The position numbers and the translations under genes were made by a program. A stretch of DNA of 64,000 nt. It comes from Longimicrobium terrae. Its GTDB lineage: Bacteria; Gemmatimonadota; Gemmatimonadetes; Longimicrobiales; Longimicrobiaceae. Shown here one piece after another: positions 1 to 9,700 of the stretch. Numbering within the stretch: position 1 is the stretch's first letter; every line of letters begins with the position of its first letter. The notes under the pieces were generated by a model. The model saw nothing but the letters and a program-made list of their open reading frames with translations, was not told the origin of the DNA and ran no database searches. Where the stretch lies: the NCBI RefSeq assembly GCF_014202995.1, contig NZ_JACHIA010000003.1, positions 434,001-498,000 on the forward strand, written 5' to 3'.

Positions 1-341
1 GCCGTCCGTCCCGCCGGCTCTTCGCAGCGGCAGATCCTTGAACCGCGAGGAGGGGCAGACGATGATCCGCTCGCCCGGGCCTCGTGTGACGTTTGGCGTC
101 CAGCGCGCCGGAACATTGGCCAGGCCGTGGCCGGGAACGCGCGCCCGGCTCTCCGCCCCAGTCCGCGCAGGCGGACTTCGTGCTTTTCCAGCGGCGAATT
201 CATTCGCTCCTGGACGGCGGACGCGCCGGGGTTCGTTGCCCTACACGCCCTCCCTCCCGCGGCCCTGCATCCAGCGCCTCCTGCTCACGATCGGAGGGAC
301 GGACGCCCATCCACCCGATCGCGATCAGTCAACCGCGCCGG
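1..341. other. No gene recognised downstream of recQ
   Basis: This stretch lies downstream of recQ. Several overlapping open frames cross it, but none has a ribosome binding site followed by a protein-like sequence. The translations are Pro/Ala/Arg-rich, as expected of GC-rich noncoding or antisense DNA. No terminator hairpin with a T tract was found. Confidence 0.5.
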
Positions 342-2777
342 CTACTCCGCCTGCGCCCGCAGGATCTCCAGAAACGCCTCGCCGTACTTGTCCATCTTGG
401 CCGGACCCACGCCGGGCACGCCCAGCATCTCGGACGAGGTGCGCGGATGGCGCTTGGCGATTTCCACCAGCGTGCGGTCCGCGAACACGCAGTACGCGGG
501 AAGCTCCGCCTCCTTGGCCAGCCGCGTGCGCAGCTCGCGAAGCTGGTTGTACACCTGCCGCTGCGCCGGCGTGGGCGGCGCGGCCCCCTCCGTGGAGGGC
601 GGCTCGCCCTTGGCGCGGCGGGCGGCCTTGGGCGCGGCCGCGGGCTCGCGGTACATGTCCAGCGCCTGCGCCACCGCGCGCAGGATGGCGCCGCCGTGCC
701 GGTCCGCCAGCGCGCGCCCTACCCCGTCCACGGACAGCAGCGCTTCCGGCGTGCGGGGCCGCTCCTCCGTCAGCCGGTCCAGCACCGCGTCGTCCATGAT
801 CATCCCCTCGGGAATGCCTTCCCGCGAACCCAGCTCGCGGCGCAGTGAGCGGAGCGCCTCCGTCACCCGCACCGCGCGGCTCAGCTTGCCCTTGCCCGGC
901 AGCTCCGACTCCCCCGCGACGGCGGAACCGGCCGGGCTGGAGCCCAGGCAGTTGTCGCAGGCGCCGCACCGGTTCATGGCCGCGGGGTCGCCGAAGTAGC
1001 GGAGCACGAAGCCGCGCCTGCACCCGTCGGTGTAGGCATAGTTCTGCATCTGCTTCAGCTTGCCCAGGTCGTTGCGCTTGCGCATCTCCAGCCCGCGCCA
1101 GTCGATGGCGAGGCGGTTCACGGGCGTGGTGCGGTCCAGCACCCAGGTGCCCTCGCCGCTGAGCGCCTGCCACTCCACCATCCCCAGGTCCTGCAGCGCG
1201 TCCAGCAGCGGCACCGCGCGTCCCCGCCCGCCCGCGGCCCCGTCCAGCGAGCGCCAGTCCAGCTCCACGCCGCGGTAGATGGCCTCGCCGCGCGCCGCGC
1301 GCCACAGCCCGCGAAGAAACTGAAGCTCCTCCGGCGCGTCCTGAAGCTCGCGCGAAATGCGCTCCGGCCGGGCCAGCAGGCGCACGCGCACGGGCTGCGG
1401 CCCGCCGCCGTACGTCTGCCGGATCAGGCCGAACTGCTCCAGCACGCGCGCGGCGGAGGCCGCCTGCCGGTCGTCGTCGATCCCGGGGACGGTGCGGCCC
1501 AGGTCCGCGATGGGCAGGCTGTACAGCCCCTCGGAATCGGACCGCTCGCGCAGTGCCTTCATCGCCGATTCCACCGTGGAGCGGGGCGGGTGCGCGGAGT
1601 TGATGAAGTACTCGTGCGTGAACTTGTCCTTGAAGGCGTGCAGCAGGACGCAGTCGCTTTCCCCGCCGTCGCGGCCGGCGCGCCCCGCCTCCTGGTAGTA
1701 CGCCTCCAGGTTGCCCGGCAGGTTGTAGTGCACGACGATGCGCACGTCGGGCTTGTCGATCCCCATTCCGAACGCGTTGGTCGCCACCACCACGCGCGTC
1801 GTGCCCTTCATGAACTCGTCCTGAATCCGCTTGCGGTCGCGGTCCGGAAGGCCGGCGTGGTAGCCCACCGTGGGCGTACCCACCCCGTTGAGCAGCGCCG
1901 TCAGCGCATCCACCGCCTTGCGGGTGGAGGCGTAGATGATGGCCGAACCCTCGCGCCCCTTGAGCAGGCGGAGGACGAGGCGGTCCTTCTCGGAGTCGTT
2001 CTTGGCCTGCAGCACGTGCCAGTGCAGGTTGCGGCGGTCAAAGCCGGTCACCAGCACGGCCGGGTCCGCCAGCCGCAGCTGCCGGACGATGTCGTCGCGC
2101 ACCTCGGGCGTGGCGGTGGCCGTCAGCGCGGCGACGGGCGGGCCGCCCAGCAGTTCGCGCACCTGCCCCAGCCGCAGGTACGACGGACGGAAGTCGTGCC
2201 CCCACTCGGACACGCAGTGCGCCTCGTCCACCGCCAGAAGGGAAACGGGAAGCCGCTGCAGCCGTCGCCGGAAGCCCTCGGCGTCAAAGCGCTCCGGCGC
2301 CACGTACAGCAGCTTGATCTCGCCCCGCTCGGCGGCGTCCATCCGCGCCGCCATCTCGCCCGCGCCCAGCGTGGAGTTCACGAACGTGGCGGGAACCCCG
2401 GCCGCCTCCAGCCCGTCCACCTGGTCCTTCATCAGCGAGATCAGCGGGGACACCACCAGGGTCACCCCCGGCAGAATCATAGCTGGGACCTGAAAGCAGA
2501 TCGACTTCCCTCCCCCGGTGGGCATCACCGTGAGGGAATCTCCGCCACCCAAAATATTACGAACCGCCTGGTCCTGCCCGGGGCGGAAATCGTCGTAACC
2601 CCAATACTGGCGCAAGACTTCTCTCGCGCCAGACAGGCCATCTCCGTCCAACATTTCAGAACTTTCGGGCAGGTGACGGCACGAAGAGGCGTCAGACCCG
2701 GATGCTGGATCCGTTTCTGATGCTGACCCCCTCAAAACTGGGGATTCCTGATGCTGGCTGACGGCACCTGACGGCAT
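342..2777 (-). CDS. recQ: ATP-dependent DNA helicase RecQ, rebuilt across the left island junction
   Basis: RecQ is a 3'-5' SF2 DNA helicase acting in recombinational repair. The 811-aa protein shows motif 0 (YDDFRPGQ, about residue 61), Walker A PTGGGKS (86-92), DEAH (184-187) followed by CVSEWGHDFRPSY, a helicase C domain with the YYQEAGRAGRDG motif, the RQC zinc cysteines (CRRGF...CGACDNC, about 590-620) and two C-terminal HRDC-like domains (about 640-715 and 735-810). The start at 2777 follows a GGAAGAGG ribosome binding site and matches the start of the truncated second copy at 54393. Codons for residues 1 to about 117 (2435-2777) use less GC-rich synonyms than the rest, and a diverged second version of this part lies at 54013-54393. 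I infer that the 5' part came with the island. Function is near certain; the chimeric origin is inference. Confidence 0.96.
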   Translation of the reverse strand: MPSGAVSQHQESPVLRGSASETDPASGSDASSCRHLPESSEMLDGDGLSGAREVLRQYWGYDDFRPGQDQAVRNILGGGDSLTVMPTGGGKSICFQVPAMILPGVTLVVSPLISLMKDQVDGLEAAGVPATFVNSTLGAGEMAARMDAAERGEIKLLYVAPERFDAEGFRRRLQRLPVSLLAVDEAHCVSEWGHDFRPSYLRLGQVRELLGGPPVAALTATATPEVRDDIVRQLRLADPAVLVTGFDRRNLHWHVLQAKNDSEKDRLVLRLLKGREGSAIIYASTRKAVDALTALLNGVGTPTVGYHAGLPDRDRKRIQDEFMKGTTRVVVATNAFGMGIDKPDVRIVVHYNLPGNLEAYYQEAGRAGRDGGESDCVLLHAFKDKFTHEYFINSAHPPRSTVESAMKALRERSDSEGLYSLPIADLGRTVPGIDDDRQAASAARVLEQFGLIRQTYGGGPQPVRVRLLARPERISRELQDAPEELQFLRGLWRAARGEAIYRGVELDWRSLDGAAGGRGRAVPLLDALQDLGMVEWQALSGEGTWVLDRTTPVNRLAIDWRGLEMRKRNDLGKLKQMQNYAYTDGCRRGFVLRYFGDPAAMNRCGACDNCLGSSPAGSAVAGESELPGKGKLSRAVRVTEALRSLRRELGSREGIPEGMIMDDAVLDRLTEERPRTPEALLSVDGVGRALADRHGGAILRAVAQALDMYREPAAAPKAARRAKGEPPSTEGAAPPTPAQRQVYNQLRELRTRLAKEAELPAYCVFADRTLVEIAKRHPRTSSEMLGVPGVGPAKMDKYGEAFLEILRAQAE
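2417..2434 (+). repeat. Left attachment core, 18-bp direct repeat in recQ
   Basis: The sequence CCACCTGGTCCTTCATCA is identical to 54045-54062. It encodes the MKDQV region (residues 115-120) of RecQ on the minus strand. To its left is the recQ body; to its right is the island-borne recQ 5' end. Confidence 0.82.
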
Positions 2778-2834
2778 TTTGACGGAACCCTCTTCCCACC
2801 TGGTGCTGAAAGCCTGACGGCAACCCTGACGGCA
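2674..2834 (+). repeat. Cluster of TGACGGCA repeats at the left island end
   Basis: TGACGGCA occurs at 2674, 2759, 2769, 2815 and 2827, with the variant TGACGGAA at 2780. Neighbouring copies are 10-12 bp apart, about one helical turn. The same octamer lies at the right end (53937, 53948 variant, 54032). They may be arm-type integrase sites or a recQ operator; the octamer also occurs upstream of the stranded recQ start (54444, 54474). Confidence 0.5.
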
Positions 2835-3123
2835 TCGTAAGCGAGAATGCGCTCGCTAATCAGGTGGCCATAGCGCCCCTGAGCCGTGGAATCAAATCCT
2901 TACACCGTTCTCGCGCAACAGGTCGGAGGCCGAGGCAGTCTACACCCTATCCATTCGGGCAGGAGCGCAACTGCCCAGACCGGGGTGGCACGGATGCGTC
3001 AACTCATGCATTCATACAGTCCCCTCAATCCAAGCACCGGCGCTGCATACCCTCCCTGACATCACGGAGAACGGCCCCTGTAGTCCGCAGTTACGACTTC
3101 TTCCTATCGCGAATGGAGTGACA

Positions 3124-4386
3124 ATGAGATCTCCCAAGCACGCACTCGCGGTCATCGGCATTCTGTCGGCTTCCGGATGCGATTCGCTGCCCACACGGTC
3201 GGACTCCACAGCATCTGTGGAAACTGAACTGCCCGTTTTCGCCAACGCTGGAGAGTCGTCGATCTGCACCAATCGAGCAGTCCCGTCGGGGTATGTGGTG
3301 ATCTCCGCGACCCTTTCACCCTCCTGTCCGGGATACTCAAGCTACGGAAGCGTGGCAGGGCAGATCAACTCAGTCACTGTCCGCAAGCCGACATCGGGGC
3401 TGACGATCTGCGCCGGGTGGCCAACCCCCGGTGGAGACGTAGACCAGTTCCCGCCGCTCGGCTACGTAGTAGTCGCCTCGACGAGCACGGCCGCCTGTCC
3501 AGACCGTAACAGCTACGCGCGCGCGAATGGCTATACGAACGCGCTCACCATCCAAACTCTCGCTTCGCCAATCACCATCTGCGGGGCGTGGCCTATCGCT
3601 CGCGGCATCGCGGAACCCCAGCGCGCGATCCCTGTGGGGTATGTCGTTGTCAGCATGTCGCACTCCAAATCCTGCTACAACTACAGGTCAGGAGGTGGGG
3701 ACTTCAACGCGCTGACTCTTCGTACGCCCTCATCTCCGATGACCATCTGCGCCGGGTGGCCTATCGTTCTTGGTTACGCTGAGCAGCGAATCCCATCCGG
3801 ATACGTTGTGACGGGGATAGCGACCACAGTGGCATGCCCGAACTACTATCCCGGCGGTGGCAAGGCCAACGCCCTGGAAATCCGGACGCTCACGTCTCCC
3901 ATCACGATCTGCGGAACGTGGCCTATTCCAACTGGCGTTGCGGAACCTCAACGCGCGATTCCCGAGGGGTATGTCGTTGTCAGCACATCAAGCATCAAGT
4001 CCTGCTACAACTATCGGCCTGGAAGTGGCGACTTTAATGCGCTGACCCTTCGCACGCCCTCATCTCCGATGACCATCTGCTCCGGATGGCCTATCGTGCT
4101 CGGCTACGCGGAGCAGCGAATCCCACCCGGATACGTTGTGACGGGGATGACGACCACAGTAGCATGCCCGAACTACTATCCCGGCGGCGGCAATCCCAAC
4201 GCGTTTGTGATCCGTACGCCCACGTCCCCCATGACCATCTGCAAGGGATGGCCGTTCCTGTTAGGATACGCTTACCAAGCGATTCCCAGCGGATACGTGC
4301 TCGCCAGTAGAACCAACTCGACTGCGTGTCCCGGCTACGACCCGTTCCATGGCGAGCTCAACGCGATGAACATCCGCCGGAAGTAA
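3124..4386 (+). CDS. Lipoprotein with seven Cys-containing repeats
   Basis: I do not recognise the family. The 420-aa product begins with a signal peptide ending in a lipobox-like SASGC, so it is probably exported and lipidated. The rest is seven repeats of about 50-57 residues, each opening with TIC and a WP motif, then IPxGYVV, a second cysteine (usually CP or CYNY), and a GGxxNAL segment before the next TIC. Repeats 3-4 and 5-6 are near copies as pairs, also at DNA level, so the gene grew by duplication of a two-repeat unit. Two cysteines per repeat suggest disulfides outside the cytoplasm. The ATG at 3124 is chosen because GGAG lies 5 bases upstream; a GTG at 3118 is in frame. A surface-binding or adhesive role is only a guess. 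Confidence 0.85.
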   Translation: MRSPKHALAVIGILSASGCDSLPTRSDSTASVETELPVFANAGESSICTNRAVPSGYVVISATLSPSCPGYSSYGSVAGQINSVTVRKPTSGLTICAGWPTPGGDVDQFPPLGYVVVASTSTAACPDRNSYARANGYTNALTIQTLASPITICGAWPIARGIAEPQRAIPVGYVVVSMSHSKSCYNYRSGGGDFNALTLRTPSSPMTICAGWPIVLGYAEQRIPSGYVVTGIATTVACPNYYPGGGKANALEIRTLTSPITICGTWPIPTGVAEPQRAIPEGYVVVSTSSIKSCYNYRPGSGDFNALTLRTPSSPMTICSGWPIVLGYAEQRIPPGYVVTGMTTTVACPNYYPGGGNPNAFVIRTPTSPMTICKGWPFLLGYAYQAIPSGYVLASRTNSTACPGYDPFHGELNAMNIRRK

Positions 4387-4395
4387 GAACTAGAT

Positions 4396-4426
4396 GACTC
4401 CGGATCTCGGGTGGGAATCCGGAGTC
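4396..4426 (+). terminator. Hairpin after the repeat lipoprotein
   Basis: The arms GACTCCGGAT and ATCCGGAGTC pair perfectly around an 11-base loop, 10 bases after the stop codon. There is no strong T tract, so termination efficiency is uncertain. Confidence 0.65.
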
Positions 4427-4641
4427 AGGACGGGTCCTCACCTCGGGCGGACCCGATCGTCACCCACTGCTCCCCCGTCTGCCCGCTCGACTGGCGGCGT
4501 GCCGTCGAAACGCTAAAACCGCAAAATCTGCGTGGGTAGCAGAAACTCAGATAGAGCGCGGCCTCCGCCGAAGGGGTAGATGACCGTCCCGCTCACTTCG
4601 ATCAACTTTGATTATACCCTCCCGCTAAGGAGCGTGCGCCC

Positions 4642-4911
4642 ATGGAACTGCCCGTCAACGACGACCTGCGGGGCATCTGCCGTGAGATCCTGGATGAGGG
4701 AAAGACGGACGAGGAGTGGAACGAGATGGCTGCCAGCGACTGGTTTCAGACTGATAGTGTCCATGGCGGATATGAGGGCGTGGAGGACGGGTTTACCTTC
4801 AGCTACTACTCACCGCAAGGCGAAGAGTTGTGGTTCCAGCTCACCCTTGCGGCGGTCGCAGAAGTGGCGGCGGGAACGCGGACTTCGGTGGAAGCCCGGC
4901 CCGCAGGGTGA
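4642..4911 (+). CDS. Small acidic protein of unknown function
   Basis: The 89-aa protein is not recognised. It starts with MELPVNDDL, is acidic in its first half, and has an aromatic stretch (FTFSYYSPQGEELWFQ, about residues 50-65). A ribosome binding site (AAGGAG) precedes the ATG. It has no signal peptide or membrane segment, so it should be cytoplasmic. It lies in the same direction as the methylase-like gene 165 bases downstream. Size and acidity would fit an immunity or antirestriction-type protein, but nothing in the sequence shows this. Confidence 0.6.
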   Translation: MELPVNDDLRGICREILDEGKTDEEWNEMAASDWFQTDSVHGGYEGVEDGFTFSYYSPQGEELWFQLTLAAVAEVAAGTRTSVEARPAG

Positions 4912-5075
4912 AGACATTTTCGGCGGGCCCGGACTGGGAGTCCGGCTGAGCCTGCAATCTGGGGTGGAGCTACCCCTCCGTCTGGGGTGTTCCGCCTTTC
5001 TGGATGTCACCGCGGGATTCCGCTACCCACAGGAGCGACCAGGTACGGTGCCCATACACCTGCACGGGGGGATGT

Positions 5076-5783
5076 ATGGGCAGCACTGGCAAGCCGGATC
5101 CGGGCAAGCGGTTCAGGGACACGATCCACCAACTCTGCGCCGGTAAGCACCAGTATTGGCGCGTGTTCTCGGACTGGGCAGAAGCCACTGCGCTGACATT
5201 GGTTGCAATCGTCCGCCGGGATCATGAAATCGCAGACCGGCGCGCCGAAATCCTGGAGCGCTACACCGAGATAGAGCGCGCGGGCTTCCAGGCGATGGTG
5301 GAATGCGTCATGGAGGCGCTGGAAAGCGATCCGGGAAACGACTTCCTCGGGCAGCAGTTCATGCAGATGGAACTGTCCAACCATTGGAAGGGACAGTTCT
5401 TCACGCCACCTACCGTGGCGATCATGATGGCCCAGTTCGCTTTGGGGAGCGCGGAGGAGCTGCGGGAGAGGGTACAGAGGACGCACTTCGTGACCGTGCA
5501 GGACCCGGCCGTAGGTGCTGGAGTAATGCTGATTGCCGCAGCCGCGGTGGTGCGCGCGGCGGGGCTCGATCCCCGCGACCACCTGCACGTGACCGGCGTA
5601 GATGTGGATCCCACGGCCGCCCACATGGCCTACATCCAGCTGTGCCTGCTGGGGATTCCCGGACGTGTCATCGTCGGGAACAGTCTGGGTGGGGATGTCA
5701 CTTCGATCTGGCCTACCGTGGCACACGAACTGGGCATGTGGGACCTCCGCCTGGCTGCCCGCCGACTCTGCTCCGGGGAGTGA
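5076..5783 (+). CDS. N6-adenine methylase-like protein lacking a visible NPPF motif
   Basis: The protein (235 aa) resembles the SAM-binding half of HsdM-type N6 DNA methylases. It has GQFFTPP (the usual lead-in to the domain), then DPAVGAGVMLIAAA (motif I, SAM binding) and GVDVDPTAAHMAYIQL (motif II), then GNSLGGD. In the family an NPPF/Y catalytic motif follows some tens of residues later; here the protein ends after another 30 residues without it, and no continuation in any frame was found downstream. It therefore probably binds SAM without methylating, or is truncated. The ATG at 5076 has a GGGGGG stretch upstream; longer in-frame starts lack support. No specificity or restriction subunit is nearby. 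Confidence 0.72.
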   Translation: MGSTGKPDPGKRFRDTIHQLCAGKHQYWRVFSDWAEATALTLVAIVRRDHEIADRRAEILERYTEIERAGFQAMVECVMEALESDPGNDFLGQQFMQMELSNHWKGQFFTPPTVAIMMAQFALGSAEELRERVQRTHFVTVQDPAVGAGVMLIAAAAVVRAAGLDPRDHLHVTGVDVDPTAAHMAYIQLCLLGIPGRVIVGNSLGGDVTSIWPTVAHELGMWDLRLAARRLCSGE

Positions 5784-6003
5784 CACGGTGGACAGCATTC
5801 TGCGTCGCAGAAACGTTGACCTACGCAAAGAGATCCCGGGCAGTCGCCCAGGATCCCTTCATCATTCAACGGTAAGTCCTCGCGCGGGCGGCAGCTTCCC
5901 ACCTTCGAGGTAATCTTCCTCCGCCCTTGCCCACGAAGTTCCGCAGAGCATCGTTCATCCCGCGCTGATCCTGCACATTCGCAAACTCGCGCGCCGTTCC
6001 GGA

Positions 6004-6705
6004 CTATTCGGCCGACCACGAGCGCCGGTCGGAGTTATCCCCCTCGTGGTCGTGCTCGAGCCGAGTTGTCTTGTTGAGGAGAAACGACACCAACGCCTGA
6101 AGCGATCGTGACGCCGAGGGCAGCTCTCCTTCTGCAACGTCCGGATGATCCCAGCAACTGAGTCGCGCGACCTCGTCCGTCGCAACGAGTTCAGGTACAT
6201 GCTCGAACAGTGTCTCGTCTGGTACGAGAACTCGCATTCCCAGTTCGCGCGCGAGCGCCGCGATGAGATCTCCCTCTGCGCGTTCATCTCCCGCGGACAG
6301 CCTCACCTGAATGGCGCCAGGACGGGTCCATGAAGTCCCGGGGGCTGCCGCTTCAACCACCTGAGCCTCGTTCAGCGCCACCACCATATTGGACGCCCCG
6401 GAAATCCACTCTCCTTCACCGTCCCACAGCGGATGCTCTGCGAGTTCTGAGAACAACGTCCAAGATCCGGAATAACCCCCATCCCTCTGGAGCAGGTCTC
6501 CGAATGCGTAGATGTCGACGAGGAACTGCAGCGAGCCTGGCAGGAACACCATCAACTCGAAGACAAGCGCTACCTTGTCACCTGCCCTGAAGCCACGGAT
6601 CCGTCCTCCGCCGTAGTCCCAGTTCGCATTATCCAAGACCGGGAACTCAAAGGTCTCAGCCTTGGTGTCCAGTTCTTTCAGCAGGTCCATCGGCGTTGTT
6701 CTCAT
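6004..6705 (-). CDS. Putative immunity protein for the RHS toxin
   Basis: The product (233 aa) is acidic and has no signal peptide, so it should be cytoplasmic. I do not recognise a domain. The ATG at 6705 overlaps the stop codon of the RHS gene (ATGA, 6702-6705), which indicates translational coupling. In RHS/polymorphic toxin loci the gene directly after the toxin tip normally encodes the cognate immunity protein; this position is the basis of the call. An in-frame ATG at 6750 exists but would sit inside the toxin gene. Confidence 0.65.
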   Translation of the reverse strand: MRTTPMDLLKELDTKAETFEFPVLDNANWDYGGGRIRGFRAGDKVALVFELMVFLPGSLQFLVDIYAFGDLLQRDGGYSGSWTLFSELAEHPLWDGEGEWISGASNMVVALNEAQVVEAAAPGTSWTRPGAIQVRLSAGDERAEGDLIAALARELGMRVLVPDETLFEHVPELVATDEVARLSCWDHPDVAEGELPSASRSLQALVSFLLNKTTRLEHDHEGDNSDRRSWSAE

Positions 6706-9700
6706 GGTTCTCCAAGCTTCTTCGCCCACCTCAACATACCCGTCACCCATCCGCCTTGGCTACGGCTACATGGGTTACAGTGCGGTTGAAGGGTCTGCGG
6801 CCTCCCGGCTGGATTCATACCTGTCGGAACTTGATGATCTCCGACCCACGTTCCGTTCCCACCTGGCTGTCTCGCGCCGCAGTTGTGGCAGCCATGCGCA
6901 CGCCCCATTTCCTGAATCCGCGCGCTCTGCTCCCCGGTGACTCTCGGCCCCGTTGCGGGTATGCTCTTCGGTACAGCATTTCTGGATACAGTACTCGTTG
7001 CTCTGGCAGCGTCGTCGCTGTGGGTCGCGGCTCGCACACCACCGCGTACAACATCATCCGCCGCCCCCAACCCCGTAACGAGTGGCGTTGCCGTACTGAT
7101 CAGACCCAGGATGACCCCGGTGCCGTTGCCCAGATTCAGCCCGTTCTCCCGGATGTCGTTCACGTCGGCCACAAGCAGTGCCACATCCAAGGCCGTGCAG
7201 AAGGGCTCACAACTCGCCGCCAATCCATACGGGTCCGAGTACGATACCGGGTCTCCGGCAGCGAACCCGTAGCTGTTCAGACCGCCCGCAAGGCCGATGG
7301 GGTCCGTCTGGGTAAACTGGCCAGTGGCCGGGTCGTAGTAGCGGTTGCGCATGTACATCTGGCCACTCGCGTCACGCATCCCGTCCACCAACCCGCCGAA
7401 CCACGCCTGCACATCCGGCCCTGAACCCGTGAGTGCGTGGCTCGCGGTCGTCCGCCAGCCCGGCCACGGCGCCCAGATGCACCCTGTGGGGCTCGCGCCC
7501 GTGCAGTCACCGCGCATGCCCGTCACGGGCGAGGTGCCCGCATGAAACTGCCCGCGCCACGTGTCCCGCGGCACCAGGCTCCCTGCGTTCTCCTTGGTGA
7601 TCAGCAGCGGCTTGTCGACGCCGCCCCCGTGGAAGTAGCTCACGCGGCCGTACCAGTCGCCCGTCCCGGTCGTCGCCTCTAGATCGATCCCGGTCCCCGC
7701 CTGCCCAGGGGCGCGCAGTTCCCACAGCAGCTGGTCGCCCGCCCACACGAAGCGCGTGATGGTGCTGATGCACGGCTCACCCGCCCTGGGCACACACATG
7801 GGGTGCTCGCGCGTGTTGTCCCGCCGCGTACGCTCCAGAATGCGGCGGCCCAGCGCGTCGTAGCGGTACTCCGAAAACAGTCCTCCGTACGTCCAGCTGC
7901 TTCCGGTGCTGGACTCGTCGCGGGTCTGCACCACCCGCAGCAGCCCGTCCGCTCCGTAGTAGTTGCGCGTGCTGGTAACGGAGGTCACGTCAATGGCGCC
8001 CCCGTAGTACGAGCCCCATCCCATGTGTACCGCCCACTCCACGTTCCCCGCCGCATCGTACGTCCGGTACGTGCTGTCCGGCAGCTCCTCGGCACTGGGC
8101 GTGGCCGGAAGCACGCGGCCGATGCTGGCCACGCGTCCGCCCGCCGGGGTGTAGGTGGTCCGGAACCTCGGGTTGATCAGCCCGCCGTTGATGGTCGTGC
8201 GGTCCATCTGGTTGCCCATGGCATCCACCGTGAACAGCTCGGTGTTGCGCCCGTTGTCCAGCACGTTGCCCCAGTCCGTCGCCACCAGGTTGCCCGACCC
8301 CGAGTACCAGTTGCGGAACGTGCTCGCCCCGCCCGCGACCCCGCCCTGCACGTAGATCTGCTTCCCGCGCGCGTCATACTGAAACGTGTCGTACTCCAAG
8401 ACCGCGCCGTTGGAAAGCGAGTCCGTGCGCGTGAGCCGCCGCCCTTCGACGTCGTACGTGGTCCGCTCCCCACCGCCGCCCGGGTACGCCATCCCGGTCT
8501 GTCGGCCCTGTTTGTCGTACGAGAAACCGTACACGTGCCCCTGCCGACTGCGCGCGTACGTCATCTCGCCCGTGACCGGATCGTATGCGAAGCTGTCCGC
8601 CTGCGCCGTACCCGACAGGTTGAACGGGTGCCGCAGCCGCGCGGTCCGGCCAGCGATGTCGTACGTGTATTCCAGCCCGTAGACGTGCGTGTTGAAGCCC
8701 AGGTCGGAATAGCCGCGCAGCCGGGTGGTGTCCGTCCGCAGCGCACCGTTGTTGTAGTAGCTGCGCTCCACCCGCGAATCCAGGTTCTCCGCCCACACCT
8801 GATTCCCCGCCGCGTCATACCCGAAGGTGAACACCTCGCCGGGAATGACGAGCGCGCCGTTCGCGCCAGTGGGGTAGTAGGGGAACGGGTGGTTCGCACA
8901 GGACGCCCACCCCGGAGGGCAGCCCTGGGCGTAGCTGTGCCCAGGCACGGTCCGGCGCACCAGCCGACCCAGCGCGTCGTACTCCATCCGTACTTCGGCG
9001 AACCCGCGAGCGGTGGTGCCGATTACATTGCCAGCCTGGTCATAGGCCGTGGTGCGGTAGTCACCCGGGCCGTTGGTTTCGCGCACCTTCCGGCCCACGT
9101 TGTCGTAGTCGAAGGTCGTAATCAGCGATCCTACGTTCGCAGGGTCCGGCAGGCTCTGTCGCTCCACGCTCCGGAGGTCGCCCCGCGCGTCGTAGCCGTT
9201 CGCGACCGTGACGATCTCCTGCGGTGTGTCGGCGGGATCGATGGCGCCGGGCATGTTGGGATCGGGCGCCTGCACCATCGCGGGCCCGACGCTCTGGGTC
9301 CACCGAACCCGGTTCATCACGTCGTAGCCGGTGCGGCTGCGGGCGCCGTTGGTCCGCACCGCCGCCTCGGTGGTGTCCCCGGGGGTGACGGGCGTGATGA
9401 CCAGCGTGTCGCGGCCCACCGCGTCAGCGTAGTGCATTGTGTGGAAGCCCAGCGGGCTGATGCTGGCCCGCAGCAGGCCCCAGCCGTCGTAGGCCACCGA
9501 GTCCACCCGCGCCACCCCGTTCACCATCGGCGACTCCACCGCTCGGAGTTGACCATCCGCGGTGTAGCGGTAGCTCACCCGCCGCGTGGCGTCGCCCACC
9601 TGCTCCCAGAGCCGGTTTCCGTTGATGGTATCGTACGCCATCGTCACCACGCCCTGGCCCGGCGCGGTGATGGACGTCACCCCGTTCCACTTGTCGTCGT

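Noticed and set aside
1590-2720. Plus-strand frame of 376 codons opposite recQ
   Set aside because: It mirrors RecQ codons, is His/Arg/Gln-rich and has no start signals.
5076-5783. Active type I modification enzyme
   Set aside because: No NPPF/Y motif, specificity subunit or restriction subunit was found.
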